DNA of 64,000 bases from Streptomyces sp. NBC_01754 (GTDB lineage Bacteria; Actinomycetota; Actinomycetes; Streptomycetales; Streptomycetaceae). The stretch is taken from positions 310,001 to 374,000 of the forward strand of contig NZ_CP109132.1 in NCBI RefSeq assembly GCF_035918015.1, given 5' to 3'. This document shows, in pieces, positions 26,127-33,902 of this stretch (position 1 is the stretch's first letter; the number at the start of each line of letters is the position of its first letter). Under the pieces are notes generated by a model. It ran no database searches. It worked only from the letters and a program-made list of their open reading frames with translations, and was not told where the DNA came from. The translations under genes and the position numbers were made by a program.

Positions 26127-27551
26127 ATGACGATCACGACGGACGCCGTCGCGGACCTGCGGGCCGCGCTGCACGGGCCGGACAGTGTGCTCACCGACCC
26201 GGATGTGCTGCGCACCGTCAGCCGCGACGAGGCCGATCTGTGCCGGGCCGGGGTGCCGCTGGCCGTCGTACGCCCGCGTGACACCGCCGAGGTCGCGGCC
26301 GTGGTGCGGGTAGCCGCGGCGCACGGGCTGCCCGTGGTGCCGCAGGGGGCACGGACGGGGCTCGTCGGCGGGGCCAACGCGGCCGACGGTGCGGTCGTGG
26401 TGTCGCTCGCCCGGCTGAAGCGGATCAGTGTCGATGCCGCGGGGGGCCTGGCGGTCGTGGGTGCGGGAGTCGTCAACGCCGACCTCGGCCGGGCGGTGGC
26501 CCTGGAGGGGCTGGACTACCCGCCGGACCCGGGCTCGTGGGAGTCCTCGACCATCGGCGGCAACGTCGCGACCAACGCGGGGGGCATGTGCTGTGTGAAG
26601 TACGGGGTCACCGGCCGGTACGTGGCCGGGCTGACCGTGGTCCTCGCCGACGGGGCCGTCCTGCGTTGCGGTGGGCGGGGTCCCGCCCGGACCGCCGGGT
26701 ACGACCTCACCGGGCTGTTCACCGGGTCCGAGGGCACTTTGGGCATCATCACCGAGATCGTCCTGCGGCTGCGGCCCGCGCGATGCCCGGACCGTACGCT
26801 CGCGGCGGTGTTCCCGACGGTGGCCGCGGCCTGCCGGGCGGTCACCGGCATCATGGGGGCGGGGCTCGCGCCGAGCCTGCTGGAGCTGATGGACCAAACG
26901 CACCTGCGGGCCGTCGAGGACTACCGGCCGTCCGGGCTGGACACGGGCGCCGGTGCGCTGCTGCTCGCCGCGTCGGACGCCGGATCCGCCGCGCAGGGCG
27001 AACTGGACGCGATGGCCGCGTACTGCGAGCGCGCGGGCGCGGGCGAGCTGTACGTGGCGACCGACCGGGTGGAGGCCGGGGCGCTGCTCGCCGCGCGCCG
27101 GCTCGCCCACCCCGCGATGGAGCACCTCGCCGCACGGCGGTTCCCCGGTGGCGGGGGCGGTCTCGTCGTCGACGACGTGGCCGTGCCGCGCGACCGGGTC
27201 GTCGATCTGGTGGAGGGCATCGCGCGCATCGCCGAGAGGCACGACGTACTGGTCGGTGTGGTCGGCCATGCGGGGGCCGGCAACCTCCACCCGGTGATCG
27301 TGGTCGACCGGTCCGACCCGGCCGTGCTGGCCCGGGGGCGGGAGGTGTTCGACGAGATCATGCGGCTCGGTCTCGCGCTCGGCGGCACCTGCACCGGCGA
27401 GCACGGTGTCGGCCTGCTCAAGCGGGACTGGCTGGCGCGCGAGCTCGGCCCGGTCGGCGTGCGCGTCCATCAGGCGGTCAAGCGAGCGCTCGACCCGGCG
27501 GGAATCCTCAACCCCGGCAAGGTGGTCCCGCCTGCGCACAACGGGAGTTGA
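26127..27551 (+). CDS. FAD-linked oxidase (GlcD/PCMH family), candidate hydroxymandelate oxidase
   Basis: A 474-residue flavoprotein of the FAD-linked oxidase family. The PCMH FAD-binding part has VVPQGARTGLVGGANAADGAV and STIGGNVATNAGGMCCVKYGVT, and the C-terminal domain ends LDPAGILNPGKV, as in glycolate oxidase GlcD and D-lactate/2-hydroxyglutarate dehydrogenases. These oxidise 2-hydroxy acids to 2-oxo acids. In known HPG pathways this step is done by an unrelated FMN enzyme of the (S)-2-hydroxy-acid oxidase family. Position between HmaS and the aminotransferase makes 4-hydroxymandelate to 4-hydroxyphenylglyoxylate the likely reaction. Confidence 0.85.
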   Translation: MTITTDAVADLRAALHGPDSVLTDPDVLRTVSRDEADLCRAGVPLAVVRPRDTAEVAAVVRVAAAHGLPVVPQGARTGLVGGANAADGAVVVSLARLKRISVDAAGGLAVVGAGVVNADLGRAVALEGLDYPPDPGSWESSTIGGNVATNAGGMCCVKYGVTGRYVAGLTVVLADGAVLRCGGRGPARTAGYDLTGLFTGSEGTLGIITEIVLRLRPARCPDRTLAAVFPTVAAACRAVTGIMGAGLAPSLLELMDQTHLRAVEDYRPSGLDTGAGALLLAASDAGSAAQGELDAMAAYCERAGAGELYVATDRVEAGALLAARRLAHPAMEHLAARRFPGGGGGLVVDDVAVPRDRVVDLVEGIARIAERHDVLVGVVGHAGAGNLHPVIVVDRSDPAVLARGREVFDEIMRLGLALGGTCTGEHGVGLLKRDWLARELGPVGVRVHQAVKRALDPAGILNPGKVVPPAHNGS

Positions 27552-27612
27552 TGGCGGCCCGTACGGTCGTCAGGCTCTTGGCAGAGGCATCCCGACCGTA
27601 CGAGAGGGCGCG

Positions 27613-28281
27613 ATGGAGATCGCAGTTGTCGCCGGCACACCCTTCGACACGGAGGTCGGTGCGAACCTGCTGCGGAACGCCGGGCACGCGGCGGTCCCGT
27701 ACCCGATGGCCGGCTCTCCGGACGAGCAGGACGCGTTGCAGTACGAGCGCCCCGGCACGCTGCGGGCCGCGTTCCTCGATCTGGTGCGCGACCTGGACGC
27801 ACGCGGCCACCGGGTGGTGATGCTGTTCTGCAACTCGCTCTCCGCCGTGGTCGACCTCGACGCGGCCTCGGCCGAGGCCTCACTCACCCTGGTCTCTCCC
27901 GCCGCCGTCTACCGGGAGGTCGCGGCCGCCCACCGGCGTGCGCTGGTTCTCACCGGGAACGGGTCGGCGGTGGCCGGTTACGAGCGGGTGACCGGGCTGC
28001 TGGGCCACCGTGCGCTCAGTGTCTCCGACCCGGCGCTCGTACGGGCCGTCGAGGCGGGTGACGCGGCGGCGGCGTTCCACGGTTCCAGCCTGCCCGAGAC
28101 GCTGCGCCTGGCCGGGCGTGCCCGGCTCGACGCCGTCGTCCTCGCGTGCACCCACTTCACCGCGGTGCTGCCGCAGGTGCTCGCGGCGTGCCGGCTGCCC
28201 GTGGTCGACGTCGGCAGCCGGCTCGTCGAGCTGGCCGTGGAGGCCGCGGACGCGGCGGCGCCGGGCAGGAGGGCCGCGTAG
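27613..28281 (+). CDS. Asp/Glu/hydantoin racemase superfamily protein
   Basis: A 222-residue protein of the cofactor-independent racemase fold. The two catalytic cysteines are Cys73 in VVMLFCNSLSAVVD and Cys179 in AVVLACTHFTAV, at the expected two-thumb positions. Its stop overlaps the GTG of the aminotransferase (TAGTG), so it is translated with the HPG-forming enzyme. A likely role is setting the alpha-carbon configuration of HPG, or deracemising hydroxymandelate. Such a gene is not part of the standard HPG set. ATG 27613 follows a gap of 61 bases after the oxidase. Confidence 0.85.
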   Translation: MEIAVVAGTPFDTEVGANLLRNAGHAAVPYPMAGSPDEQDALQYERPGTLRAAFLDLVRDLDARGHRVVMLFCNSLSAVVDLDAASAEASLTLVSPAAVYREVAAAHRRALVLTGNGSAVAGYERVTGLLGHRALSVSDPALVRAVEAGDAAAAFHGSSLPETLRLAGRARLDAVVLACTHFTAVLPQVLAACRLPVVDVGSRLVELAVEAADAAAPGRRAA

Positions 28282-29564
28282 TGGCCACGCTTTCCCGTGA
28301 ATCGCTGCACGTCTCGGTGTGGGACCCGGTGGCGACCTCGATGAACTTCCTCAACGAGGTCGCCGACCGGTTCCCGGACGCGATCTCCCTCGCGGCCGGG
28401 CGCCCCTGGGACGGCTTCCACGACCCGGCCGACCTCCCCCGGTATCTGCGCGTCTTCCAGGACCACCTGGCGGCCTCCGGGATGCCCCCGGACCGGGTGG
28501 GGTCGTTGCTCATGCAGTACGGCAGGACCAACGGTGTGCTCGGCGAGCTGATCGCACGGCAGCTGGCGAACGACGAGGGCATCTCGGTGCGCCCGGAGGC
28601 GATCGCGGTCACCTCGGGCTGCCAGGAGGCGATGGTCATCGCGTTGCGGGGCCTGTGCGCGCGGCCCGGCGACGTCCTGCTCGCCGTGGAGCCCTGGTAC
28701 GTCGGGATCACCGGTGCGGCGCGCCTGCTGGGCATCGACGTCGTCCCGGTGCCGGAGGGGCCCGGCGGGCTCGATCCGGCGGCCGTCGCGGCGACCGCCC
28801 GCGCCGTGCGGGCCGGGGGCCGTACCCCGAAGGCCCTCTACGTCGTGCCGAACTTCTCCAATCCGTCCGGTCGCTCGCTGTCGCCGGAGGCCAGGCTCGG
28901 GCTGCTGGACGTCACGGAGGCCGAGGACCTGATCGTGCTCGAGGACGACCCGTACGGTCTGTTCGGCCTCGGCGACGAGCCCCGCCCGTCGCTCAAGGCG
29001 CTCGACCGGCGCTCCCGGGTGATCTACCTCGGTTCGTTCGCGAAGTCCTGCTTCCCCGGTGCGCGGGTCGGGTTCCTCGTGGCCGACCAGCCGGTCCTGG
29101 CCCGCGACGGGCGGCGCACGCTGCTGGCCGAGGAGCTGTCGGCGGTCAAGAGCATGCTCACGGTCAACACCTCACCGGTGGCGCAGGCGGTGATCGGCGG
29201 CCTGCTCCTCGAGTCCGGCTGCAGCCTGCGGGCGGCCAGCCGGGACAAGAGCGCCTTCTACCGGCGCAACCTGCGCACACTGCTGCGAGCGTTGGAGGAG
29301 CACTTCCCGGACACGGCCGGCAGACGCGTGCGCTGGACCGTGCCGAGCGGCGGGTTCTTCGTGGTGCTCGAGGTGCCCGTGCCGGCCGACGAGAAGCTGC
29401 TGGAGCTCTCCGCCGAGCGGTACGGCGTGCTGTGGACACCGATGAGGTTCTTCTACGCCGACGGCGGGACGCACGCGCTGCGGCTGTCGTCGAGCGCGCT
29501 GGAGCCCGGCCGGATCGGCGAGGGCGTCGCACGGCTCGCCCGGCTGCTGGCCGATCACAGCTGA
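28281..29564 (+). CDS. hpgT: PLP aminotransferase, HpgT-like (hydroxyphenylglycine-forming)
   Basis: A 427-residue fold-type I aminotransferase of the MocR/KAT-like subgroup. It has an AVTSGCQEAM phosphate-cup segment, VVPNFSNPSGRSLS, EDDPYGLF, and the PLP lysine K255 in YLGSFAKSCFPGARVGFLV. HpgT enzymes transaminate 4-hydroxyphenylglyoxylate, usually with tyrosine as donor, to give HPG and regenerate 4-hydroxyphenylpyruvate. The start is GTG, overlapping the racemase stop. It completes the HPG pathway with HmaS and the FAD oxidase. Confidence 0.87.
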   Translation: MATLSRESLHVSVWDPVATSMNFLNEVADRFPDAISLAAGRPWDGFHDPADLPRYLRVFQDHLAASGMPPDRVGSLLMQYGRTNGVLGELIARQLANDEGISVRPEAIAVTSGCQEAMVIALRGLCARPGDVLLAVEPWYVGITGAARLLGIDVVPVPEGPGGLDPAAVAATARAVRAGGRTPKALYVVPNFSNPSGRSLSPEARLGLLDVTEAEDLIVLEDDPYGLFGLGDEPRPSLKALDRRSRVIYLGSFAKSCFPGARVGFLVADQPVLARDGRRTLLAEELSAVKSMLTVNTSPVAQAVIGGLLLESGCSLRAASRDKSAFYRRNLRTLLRALEEHFPDTAGRRVRWTVPSGGFFVVLEVPVPADEKLLELSAERYGVLWTPMRFFYADGGTHALRLSSSALEPGRIGEGVARLARLLADHS

Positions 29565-29658
29565 CCGCCGCCGGTGCGGGTGCCGCACCGCCAGAAGACG
29601 AGAAGTCCCAGGTACGCCAAGGAGACTTGGGAACAGGATGGCAGCGAAGGGACGTTCC

Positions 29659-30474
29659 ATGAGCGAATCGGACTGGACACCGGCCCAGGTGGCCGAGCTG
29701 TACGACAGCTCGTGCAAGATGTCGACGATGTTCAACGACGGGTACGAGCACCTGGGCTACTGGTACGACGAGAAGGACGACGCCAGTGTCGAGGAGGCGG
29801 GCAAGCGCCTGACCCGTAAGGTCGTCGACGCCCTCGGGCTGCGCCGCGGCGAGCACCTGCTCGACGCGGGCTGCGGGGTCGGCGCGCCCGCGACCCAGAT
29901 CGCCCGTGAGGTCGGCGCCCGCGTCACCGGCATCACGATCAGTCCGGCCGAGTGCGGGGAGGCGGAGAAGCGGGCGGCGAGGACGGGGCTGTTCGACCGG
30001 GTGCGGTTCCAGGTCCGCGACTACCACGACCTGCCGTACGGCGATGACCACTACGACGCGGTGATGGCGATGGAGGCTCTGTCGCACTCGGTCGACCTGT
30101 CGAAGGCCCTGTCGGAGTTCTACCGCGTGCTCAAGCCGGGCGGCCGTGTCGCGATCACCGAGACGACCATGGTCCACCCCGATGCCGAGCTGCCGCCGTT
30201 CTTCCGCAGCCGCCGGCCGATGACGGCCGACGGATGGCTGGAGGTCGTCCGTGACGCCGGTTTCGTCGTCGAGGAGTGGACGCAGTGCGGCCACCGTGTG
30301 TACGGCATGGGCAACCGCTACGTCGAGCGGACCGAGGAGTTGCGGGACGAGCTCGTGGCGGAGTTCGGCGCGGACTTCGCCGACGCGGTCAGGCAGGGGC
30401 AGAAGGACATGTTCGCGCCGGGGCCGGAACACATGGGCTATCTCGTTCTCTGCGCCCGCAAGCCGGCGAACTGA
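29659..30474 (+). CDS. SAM-dependent methyltransferase (class I, gTMT/cyclopropane-synthase-like)
   Basis: A 271-residue methyltransferase. Motif I is LLDAGCGVGAPATQIA, followed by VTGITISPAEC, DYHDLPYGDDHYDAVMAMEALSH and LKPGGRVAITE. This is the subgroup of small-molecule N- and O-methyltransferases such as RebM-like sugar O-methyltransferases. ATG 29659 has AAGGGA upstream, and an in-frame ATG at 29638 is less well placed. It follows the aminotransferase by 94 bases. Substrate could be a sugar hydroxyl, the HPG amine, or a phenol left free by the other O-methyltransferase. Confidence 0.88.
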   Translation: MSESDWTPAQVAELYDSSCKMSTMFNDGYEHLGYWYDEKDDASVEEAGKRLTRKVVDALGLRRGEHLLDAGCGVGAPATQIAREVGARVTGITISPAECGEAEKRAARTGLFDRVRFQVRDYHDLPYGDDHYDAVMAMEALSHSVDLSKALSEFYRVLKPGGRVAITETTMVHPDAELPPFFRSRRPMTADGWLEVVRDAGFVVEEWTQCGHRVYGMGNRYVERTEELRDELVAEFGADFADAVRQGQKDMFAPGPEHMGYLVLCARKPAN

Positions 30475-30481
30475 GGACGCC

Positions 30482-31132
30482 GTGGCCGGCGCCCCGATCG
30501 ATGATGCCGTGTGGGCCGAGGTCGAGTCGGCCCGGCTCCGGCTGGCCGATCTGCTGGACGGCCTGTCCCGCGAGGAGTGGGAGAGCCCGTCGCTGTGCGG
30601 TGGCTGGCGGGTCCGTGACGTGGTGGCACATCTGACCCTGCCACCGACGCTGACGACGGCGGGATGGATGAAGGAGCTGCTGCGCTCCGGTGGCTCGTTC
30701 CACCGGATGGTCAGGGACTCGGCGGTACGGACGGCCCGCGAACCGGCGGCCGGGCTCGTGGCGCGGTTGCGCGAGCACGCCGGATCGCGGCTTCTGCCGC
30801 CCGCGCCGGGTGCCGGTGCGGACACGACGGTCATGGACGTGCTGACGCACAGCCAGGACATCGCTGTCCCGCTGGGCCGGGAGATCGAGATCGTGCCGGA
30901 CGCCGCCCGCGCCGGTCTGGAGAGCCTGTGGCGGCTGCGGTTCCCGTTCAATCCCCGCAAAGCGCTGAGCGGCATCCGGTTCGTGGCGACCGACTCCGCC
31001 TGGGACATCGGCGACGGGCCGGTCGTGACCGGCCCGGCCTCGGCCCTCCTGCTGGTACTCACCAACCGTGAGGCCGGGCTGGAGCGGGTGTCGGGTGCCG
31101 GTGTGCCGCTGCTGCGCGCACGTCTGCCCTGA
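30482..31132 (+). CDS. DinB/MDMPI-family (mycothiol-dependent isomerase-like) protein
   Basis: A 216-residue protein starting at GTG 30482, seven bases after the methyltransferase stop. The N-terminal half has the MDMPI/DinB pattern: LRLADLLDGLSREEWESPSLCGGWRVRDVVAHL, where the histidine of the metal triad sits in VVAHL, and DVLTHSQDIAVPLG further on supplies the second histidine. Relatives bind a metal and often use mycothiol. In an enediyne cluster a thiol-handling protein could take part in core tailoring or in protection from the thiol-activated warhead. That is inference. A related but distinct protein lies at 44554-45357. Confidence 0.8.
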   Translation: MAGAPIDDAVWAEVESARLRLADLLDGLSREEWESPSLCGGWRVRDVVAHLTLPPTLTTAGWMKELLRSGGSFHRMVRDSAVRTAREPAAGLVARLREHAGSRLLPPAPGAGADTTVMDVLTHSQDIAVPLGREIEIVPDAARAGLESLWRLRFPFNPRKALSGIRFVATDSAWDIGDGPVVTGPASALLLVLTNREAGLERVSGAGVPLLRARLP

Positions 31133-31156
31133 CCGGTCACCGCCCCGGCACCGCTC

Positions 31157-31192
31157 ACGCGTCCGTGCCCGGACTTCCGGGCACGGACGTGT
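31157..31192 (+). terminator. Hairpin terminator after the rightward HPG operon
   Basis: A perfect 13-bp stem (31160-31172 with 31177-31189, loop ACTT) extends to about 16 bp with one wobble and is followed by a T/C-rich run. It closes the 26127-31132 operon. Confidence 0.85.
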
Positions 31193-31504
31193 TCTTCCTC
31201 CTGTCCTCCCCCACCGGCCCCCGCCCCGCCCTGGGCGGAACGCCCGGGAGGTCCCGGGGACTCGGCGGACACCGGGCACGTCAACGGGCAGGCCCCCCGT
31301 ACTCCGTGAACAGATGTCCGACAGCGGTGGGCCGGACGTGGCCTGACCTCCGCGATCACCGTCTTCCGGCCGCTTCCGCGCCCCTTCTACGGCCGCCGCC
31401 GGCATCTGTGCGGAAGCCGATCGATGAGTTTCCCCGTGCCCTTTCGTCTAATCGATCATGCGCACGGCCAACGGGGCACGTGCCCGATGCACGGGAGAAA
31501 CCAC
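31193..31504. other. Gap of about 310 bases, probable promoter
   Basis: No supported gene. It contains ATCGAT repeated at 31419 and 31450 around a pyrimidine-rich spacer, and a GGGCACGTGCCC palindrome near 31475-31486, just before the start of the next gene. Either could be regulatory. Confidence 0.4.
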
Positions 31505-32290
31505 ATGCTGCTGCAGGACAGGACCGCGATCGTCTACGGCGGGGGCGGCTCGATCGGGTCCGCCGTGGCCCGCACCTTCGCCGCCGAGGGCGCGAGGGTG
31601 TACCTGGCCGGCCGGACGCCGGAGCCGGTCGAGCGCGTCGCCAAGGAGATCGCCAACAGCGGCGGGATGGCCTCGGCGACGGTGCTCGACGTCTTCGACG
31701 AGCAGGCCGTCACCGAGCACGCGGCGGCCGTGGCCCGGGAGGCCGGCCGGCTGGACGTGTCGATGAACCTGATCCGCGTGCGCGGTCTCCAGGGCGTGCC
31801 GCTGATCGACATGGCCGTCGACGACGTGACCACGCTGGTGCACGATCAGCTGCGGGCGAACTTCATCACGGCGCGGGCGGCGGCGAAGCACATGGTCGAG
31901 CAGGGCAGTGGGGTGATCCTGGCGCTGAACAGCGGTTCGGCGGTCGGGAGCACGATGATGGGCAGCACCGGCCCGGCGGACGCCGCGCTGGACGTACTGA
32001 TCCGCAACCTGGCCGCCGAGATCGGCCCGTCCGGTGTGCGGGTCGCCGGTATCTGGACCGCGGGCCTGCCGGAGACGATCACCCGGGAGAAGCTGGCCGA
32101 ACACGGCGCCGTCGTCGACGAGGAGGGGCTGCGGGGTATCCTCGCCAACCTCGACCAGATGCGGATGACGAAGAGGTCGCCGCGCCTGTCCGAGGTCGCC
32201 GGCACCGCCGCGTTCCTCGCGTCCGACCGTGCCGGTGCGATCACCGGTACGTTCCTCAACGTCTCCAGCGGCATGTTCACCACCAGCTGA
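31505..32290 (+). CDS. SDR-family protein with degenerate catalytic site
   Basis: A 261-residue classical-length SDR. The cofactor loop is IVYGGGGSIGSAVARTFAAEGA, and the central strand region and C-terminal GAITGTFLNVSSG agree with the family. The catalytic YxxxK is missing: where Tyr-x-x-x-Lys should precede AALDVLIRNLA the sequence is STGPADAALD, giving Thr and Asp. The catalytic serine region LNSGSAVGS remains. It may bind NAD(P)H without classical chemistry or use other residues. ATG 31505 has GGGAGA upstream. It converges with the antiporter over a palindromic terminator. Confidence 0.82.
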   Translation: MLLQDRTAIVYGGGGSIGSAVARTFAAEGARVYLAGRTPEPVERVAKEIANSGGMASATVLDVFDEQAVTEHAAAVAREAGRLDVSMNLIRVRGLQGVPLIDMAVDDVTTLVHDQLRANFITARAAAKHMVEQGSGVILALNSGSAVGSTMMGSTGPADAALDVLIRNLAAEIGPSGVRVAGIWTAGLPETITREKLAEHGAVVDEEGLRGILANLDQMRMTKRSPRLSEVAGTAAFLASDRAGAITGTFLNVSSGMFTTS

Positions 32291-32320
32291 CCTCGCGGGC
32301 CCGCCCGATCGCCGGGTCGC

Positions 32321-32370
32321 CGGTGAGGGGGTGTGCCCGCCGCAGCTGCGGCGGGCACACCCCCTCACCG
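32321..32370. terminator. 50-bp perfect palindrome, bidirectional terminator
   Basis: 25-bp arms meet without a loop. The palindrome includes the stop codon of the antiporter gene (32365-32367) and follows the SDR stop by 31 bases. Confidence 0.88.
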
Positions 32371-33720
32371 CACCCTCGGCTCGTGGATCTCGTTGCCGGG
32401 CGGGCTCTGGCTCCACTGCTCGTCGAGGCCACCGCCCCGTGCGATCAGGCGGAGTTGCTCCTCCTCGGTGTGCTCGATGCGTCTCATGGCCACGCGCAGC
32501 AGCGGCGGTGCCATGATCGAGGTCACCACGGCGACGAGGACCACGATGGTGTAGGTGGCGGCGTCCAGGATTCCCAGTCGCAGGCCGACCATGGCGACGA
32601 TGACCTCGACGACGCCGCGGGCGTTCATCCCGGCGCCGAGCGCCAGCGCCTCCCACTTGGTCAGCCGGCTCAGCCGCGCTCCGAGGTAGGCTCCGGCGAA
32701 CTTGCCGGCGACCGCGATGACGAGCACGGCCAGGGCCGCCGTCAGCACCTTGGGCTGGGCCAGTGCCCTGAGGTCGACCCTCAGTCCCGCGGTGACGAAG
32801 AACAGCGGAGCCAGTACGGAGAGGACGACGGTGCGCAGGGGGGCCGTGCGTTCCGCGGTGAACTCCTTGGTGGAACCGATGAGGATGCCGCAGACGAAGG
32901 CTCCGAAGACCGCTTCCAGTCCGAGGGCCTGGGTGCCGGAGCCGGCGAGCAGGACCAGCACGACGACGATCGCGACGACCCGTTCCCGGGAACCGGCGCC
33001 GCTGCGCAGAGCGGTCCGGATGAGGGGGCGTCCGATCACGACCGCCACGAGCAGGACGAGCAGCATGCGCAGCAGTGTCAGGGCGATGTCGTCTGCTCCG
33101 AGGCCGCCCACGGCCATCGCGGAGACGATCGACAGCATGAACCACCCGAAGGCGTCGTCGATCATGCCGGCCATGAGCGCGAGCTGGCTCACATTGCGGT
33201 GGATGAGGTTCATGTCCATGAGCGTCTTGGCGATGACGGGGATCGCGCTGACGCACATGGCCACGCCCAGGAAGAGGGCGAAGACCGTGGGGTCGGACCT
33301 GCCCGGGGAGAGCAGCCGGGCCAGCGGGAAGCCCGCGGCGATACCGAGCGCGAGGGGAATGAGCAGACCGGACAGGCTGATCCGCAGCGCGGTACGGCGC
33401 CGGCGGCGCATCAGACCGAGGTCCATCTCGGTTCCGGTGAGTCCCACCAGGAGCAGGACGGCGATCTGACCGACGGCGTCGAGCATGTGCATCTGCGCCG
33501 GATCGGCCGGCAGCAGCCAGGCCGAGAGGTCCGGGGCCGCCCATCCCAGCAGGGACGGGCCCAGGAAGACGCCTGCGGTCAGCTCCCCCACGATCGAGGG
33601 CATGCCTATGCGTGCTGCGAGGCGTCCCAGCACGATCGCCGAGAGGAGCAGCAGGCCCACTTGGAGAAGGAAGACGAGCAACGAGTGGGACTCCATGGGC
33701 GGTACCAGGACTTCCGGCAC
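32365..33720 (-). CDS. Cation/proton antiporter (CPA2/KefB-like membrane protein)
   Basis: A 451-residue integral membrane protein with about 12 hydrophobic segments. Conserved parts are GELTAGVFLGPSLLG, the acidic pair in ALMAGMIDDAFGWFML, FGAFVCGILIGST, APLFFVTAGLRVDL and LALGAGMNARGVVEVIV. CPA2 proteins exchange Na+ or K+ for protons. It is the only dedicated transporter beside the NDP-sugar and PCP genes, and antiporters do occur in enediyne clusters. Efflux or homeostasis during warhead production is an inference. The 36 C-terminal residues are a charged cytoplasmic tail. Confidence 0.92.
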   Translation of the reverse strand: MPEVLVPPMESHSLLVFLLQVGLLLLSAIVLGRLAARIGMPSIVGELTAGVFLGPSLLGWAAPDLSAWLLPADPAQMHMLDAVGQIAVLLLVGLTGTEMDLGLMRRRRRTALRISLSGLLIPLALGIAAGFPLARLLSPGRSDPTVFALFLGVAMCVSAIPVIAKTLMDMNLIHRNVSQLALMAGMIDDAFGWFMLSIVSAMAVGGLGADDIALTLLRMLLVLLVAVVIGRPLIRTALRSGAGSRERVVAIVVVLVLLAGSGTQALGLEAVFGAFVCGILIGSTKEFTAERTAPLRTVVLSVLAPLFFVTAGLRVDLRALAQPKVLTAALAVLVIAVAGKFAGAYLGARLSRLTKWEALALGAGMNARGVVEVIVAMVGLRLGILDAATYTIVVLVAVVTSIMAPPLLRVAMRRIEHTEEEQLRLIARGGGLDEQWSQSPPGNEIHEPRVR

Positions 33721-33902
33721 AAGAACTCCTCGGGAGTGTTCTCCGTCCGTTCGGCCGTCCCGTCCGGCCGAACTCCTGGAGATCCAGCTTTCGTCCGGCC
33801 GGTGCGGGACCGCGCGGACGGTGACGTCCCCGGTCTCTTCCGGGGCGGCCGGTCAAAGGGCCCGCGGGCCCGCCGGACGGGGGGAGGTCGCGGGGCCGGG
33901 GC

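Noticed and set aside
20192..29564. Tyrosine aminomutase (MIO) for beta-tyrosine
   Set aside because: Searched for the Ala-Ser-Gly MIO motif and a frame of about 530 residues. None is present in the window.
29565..29600. Short hairpin GGTGCGG-GTG-CCGCACC as terminator after the aminotransferase
   Set aside because: Only 7 bp and without a T-run. The methyltransferase downstream is likely co-transcribed.
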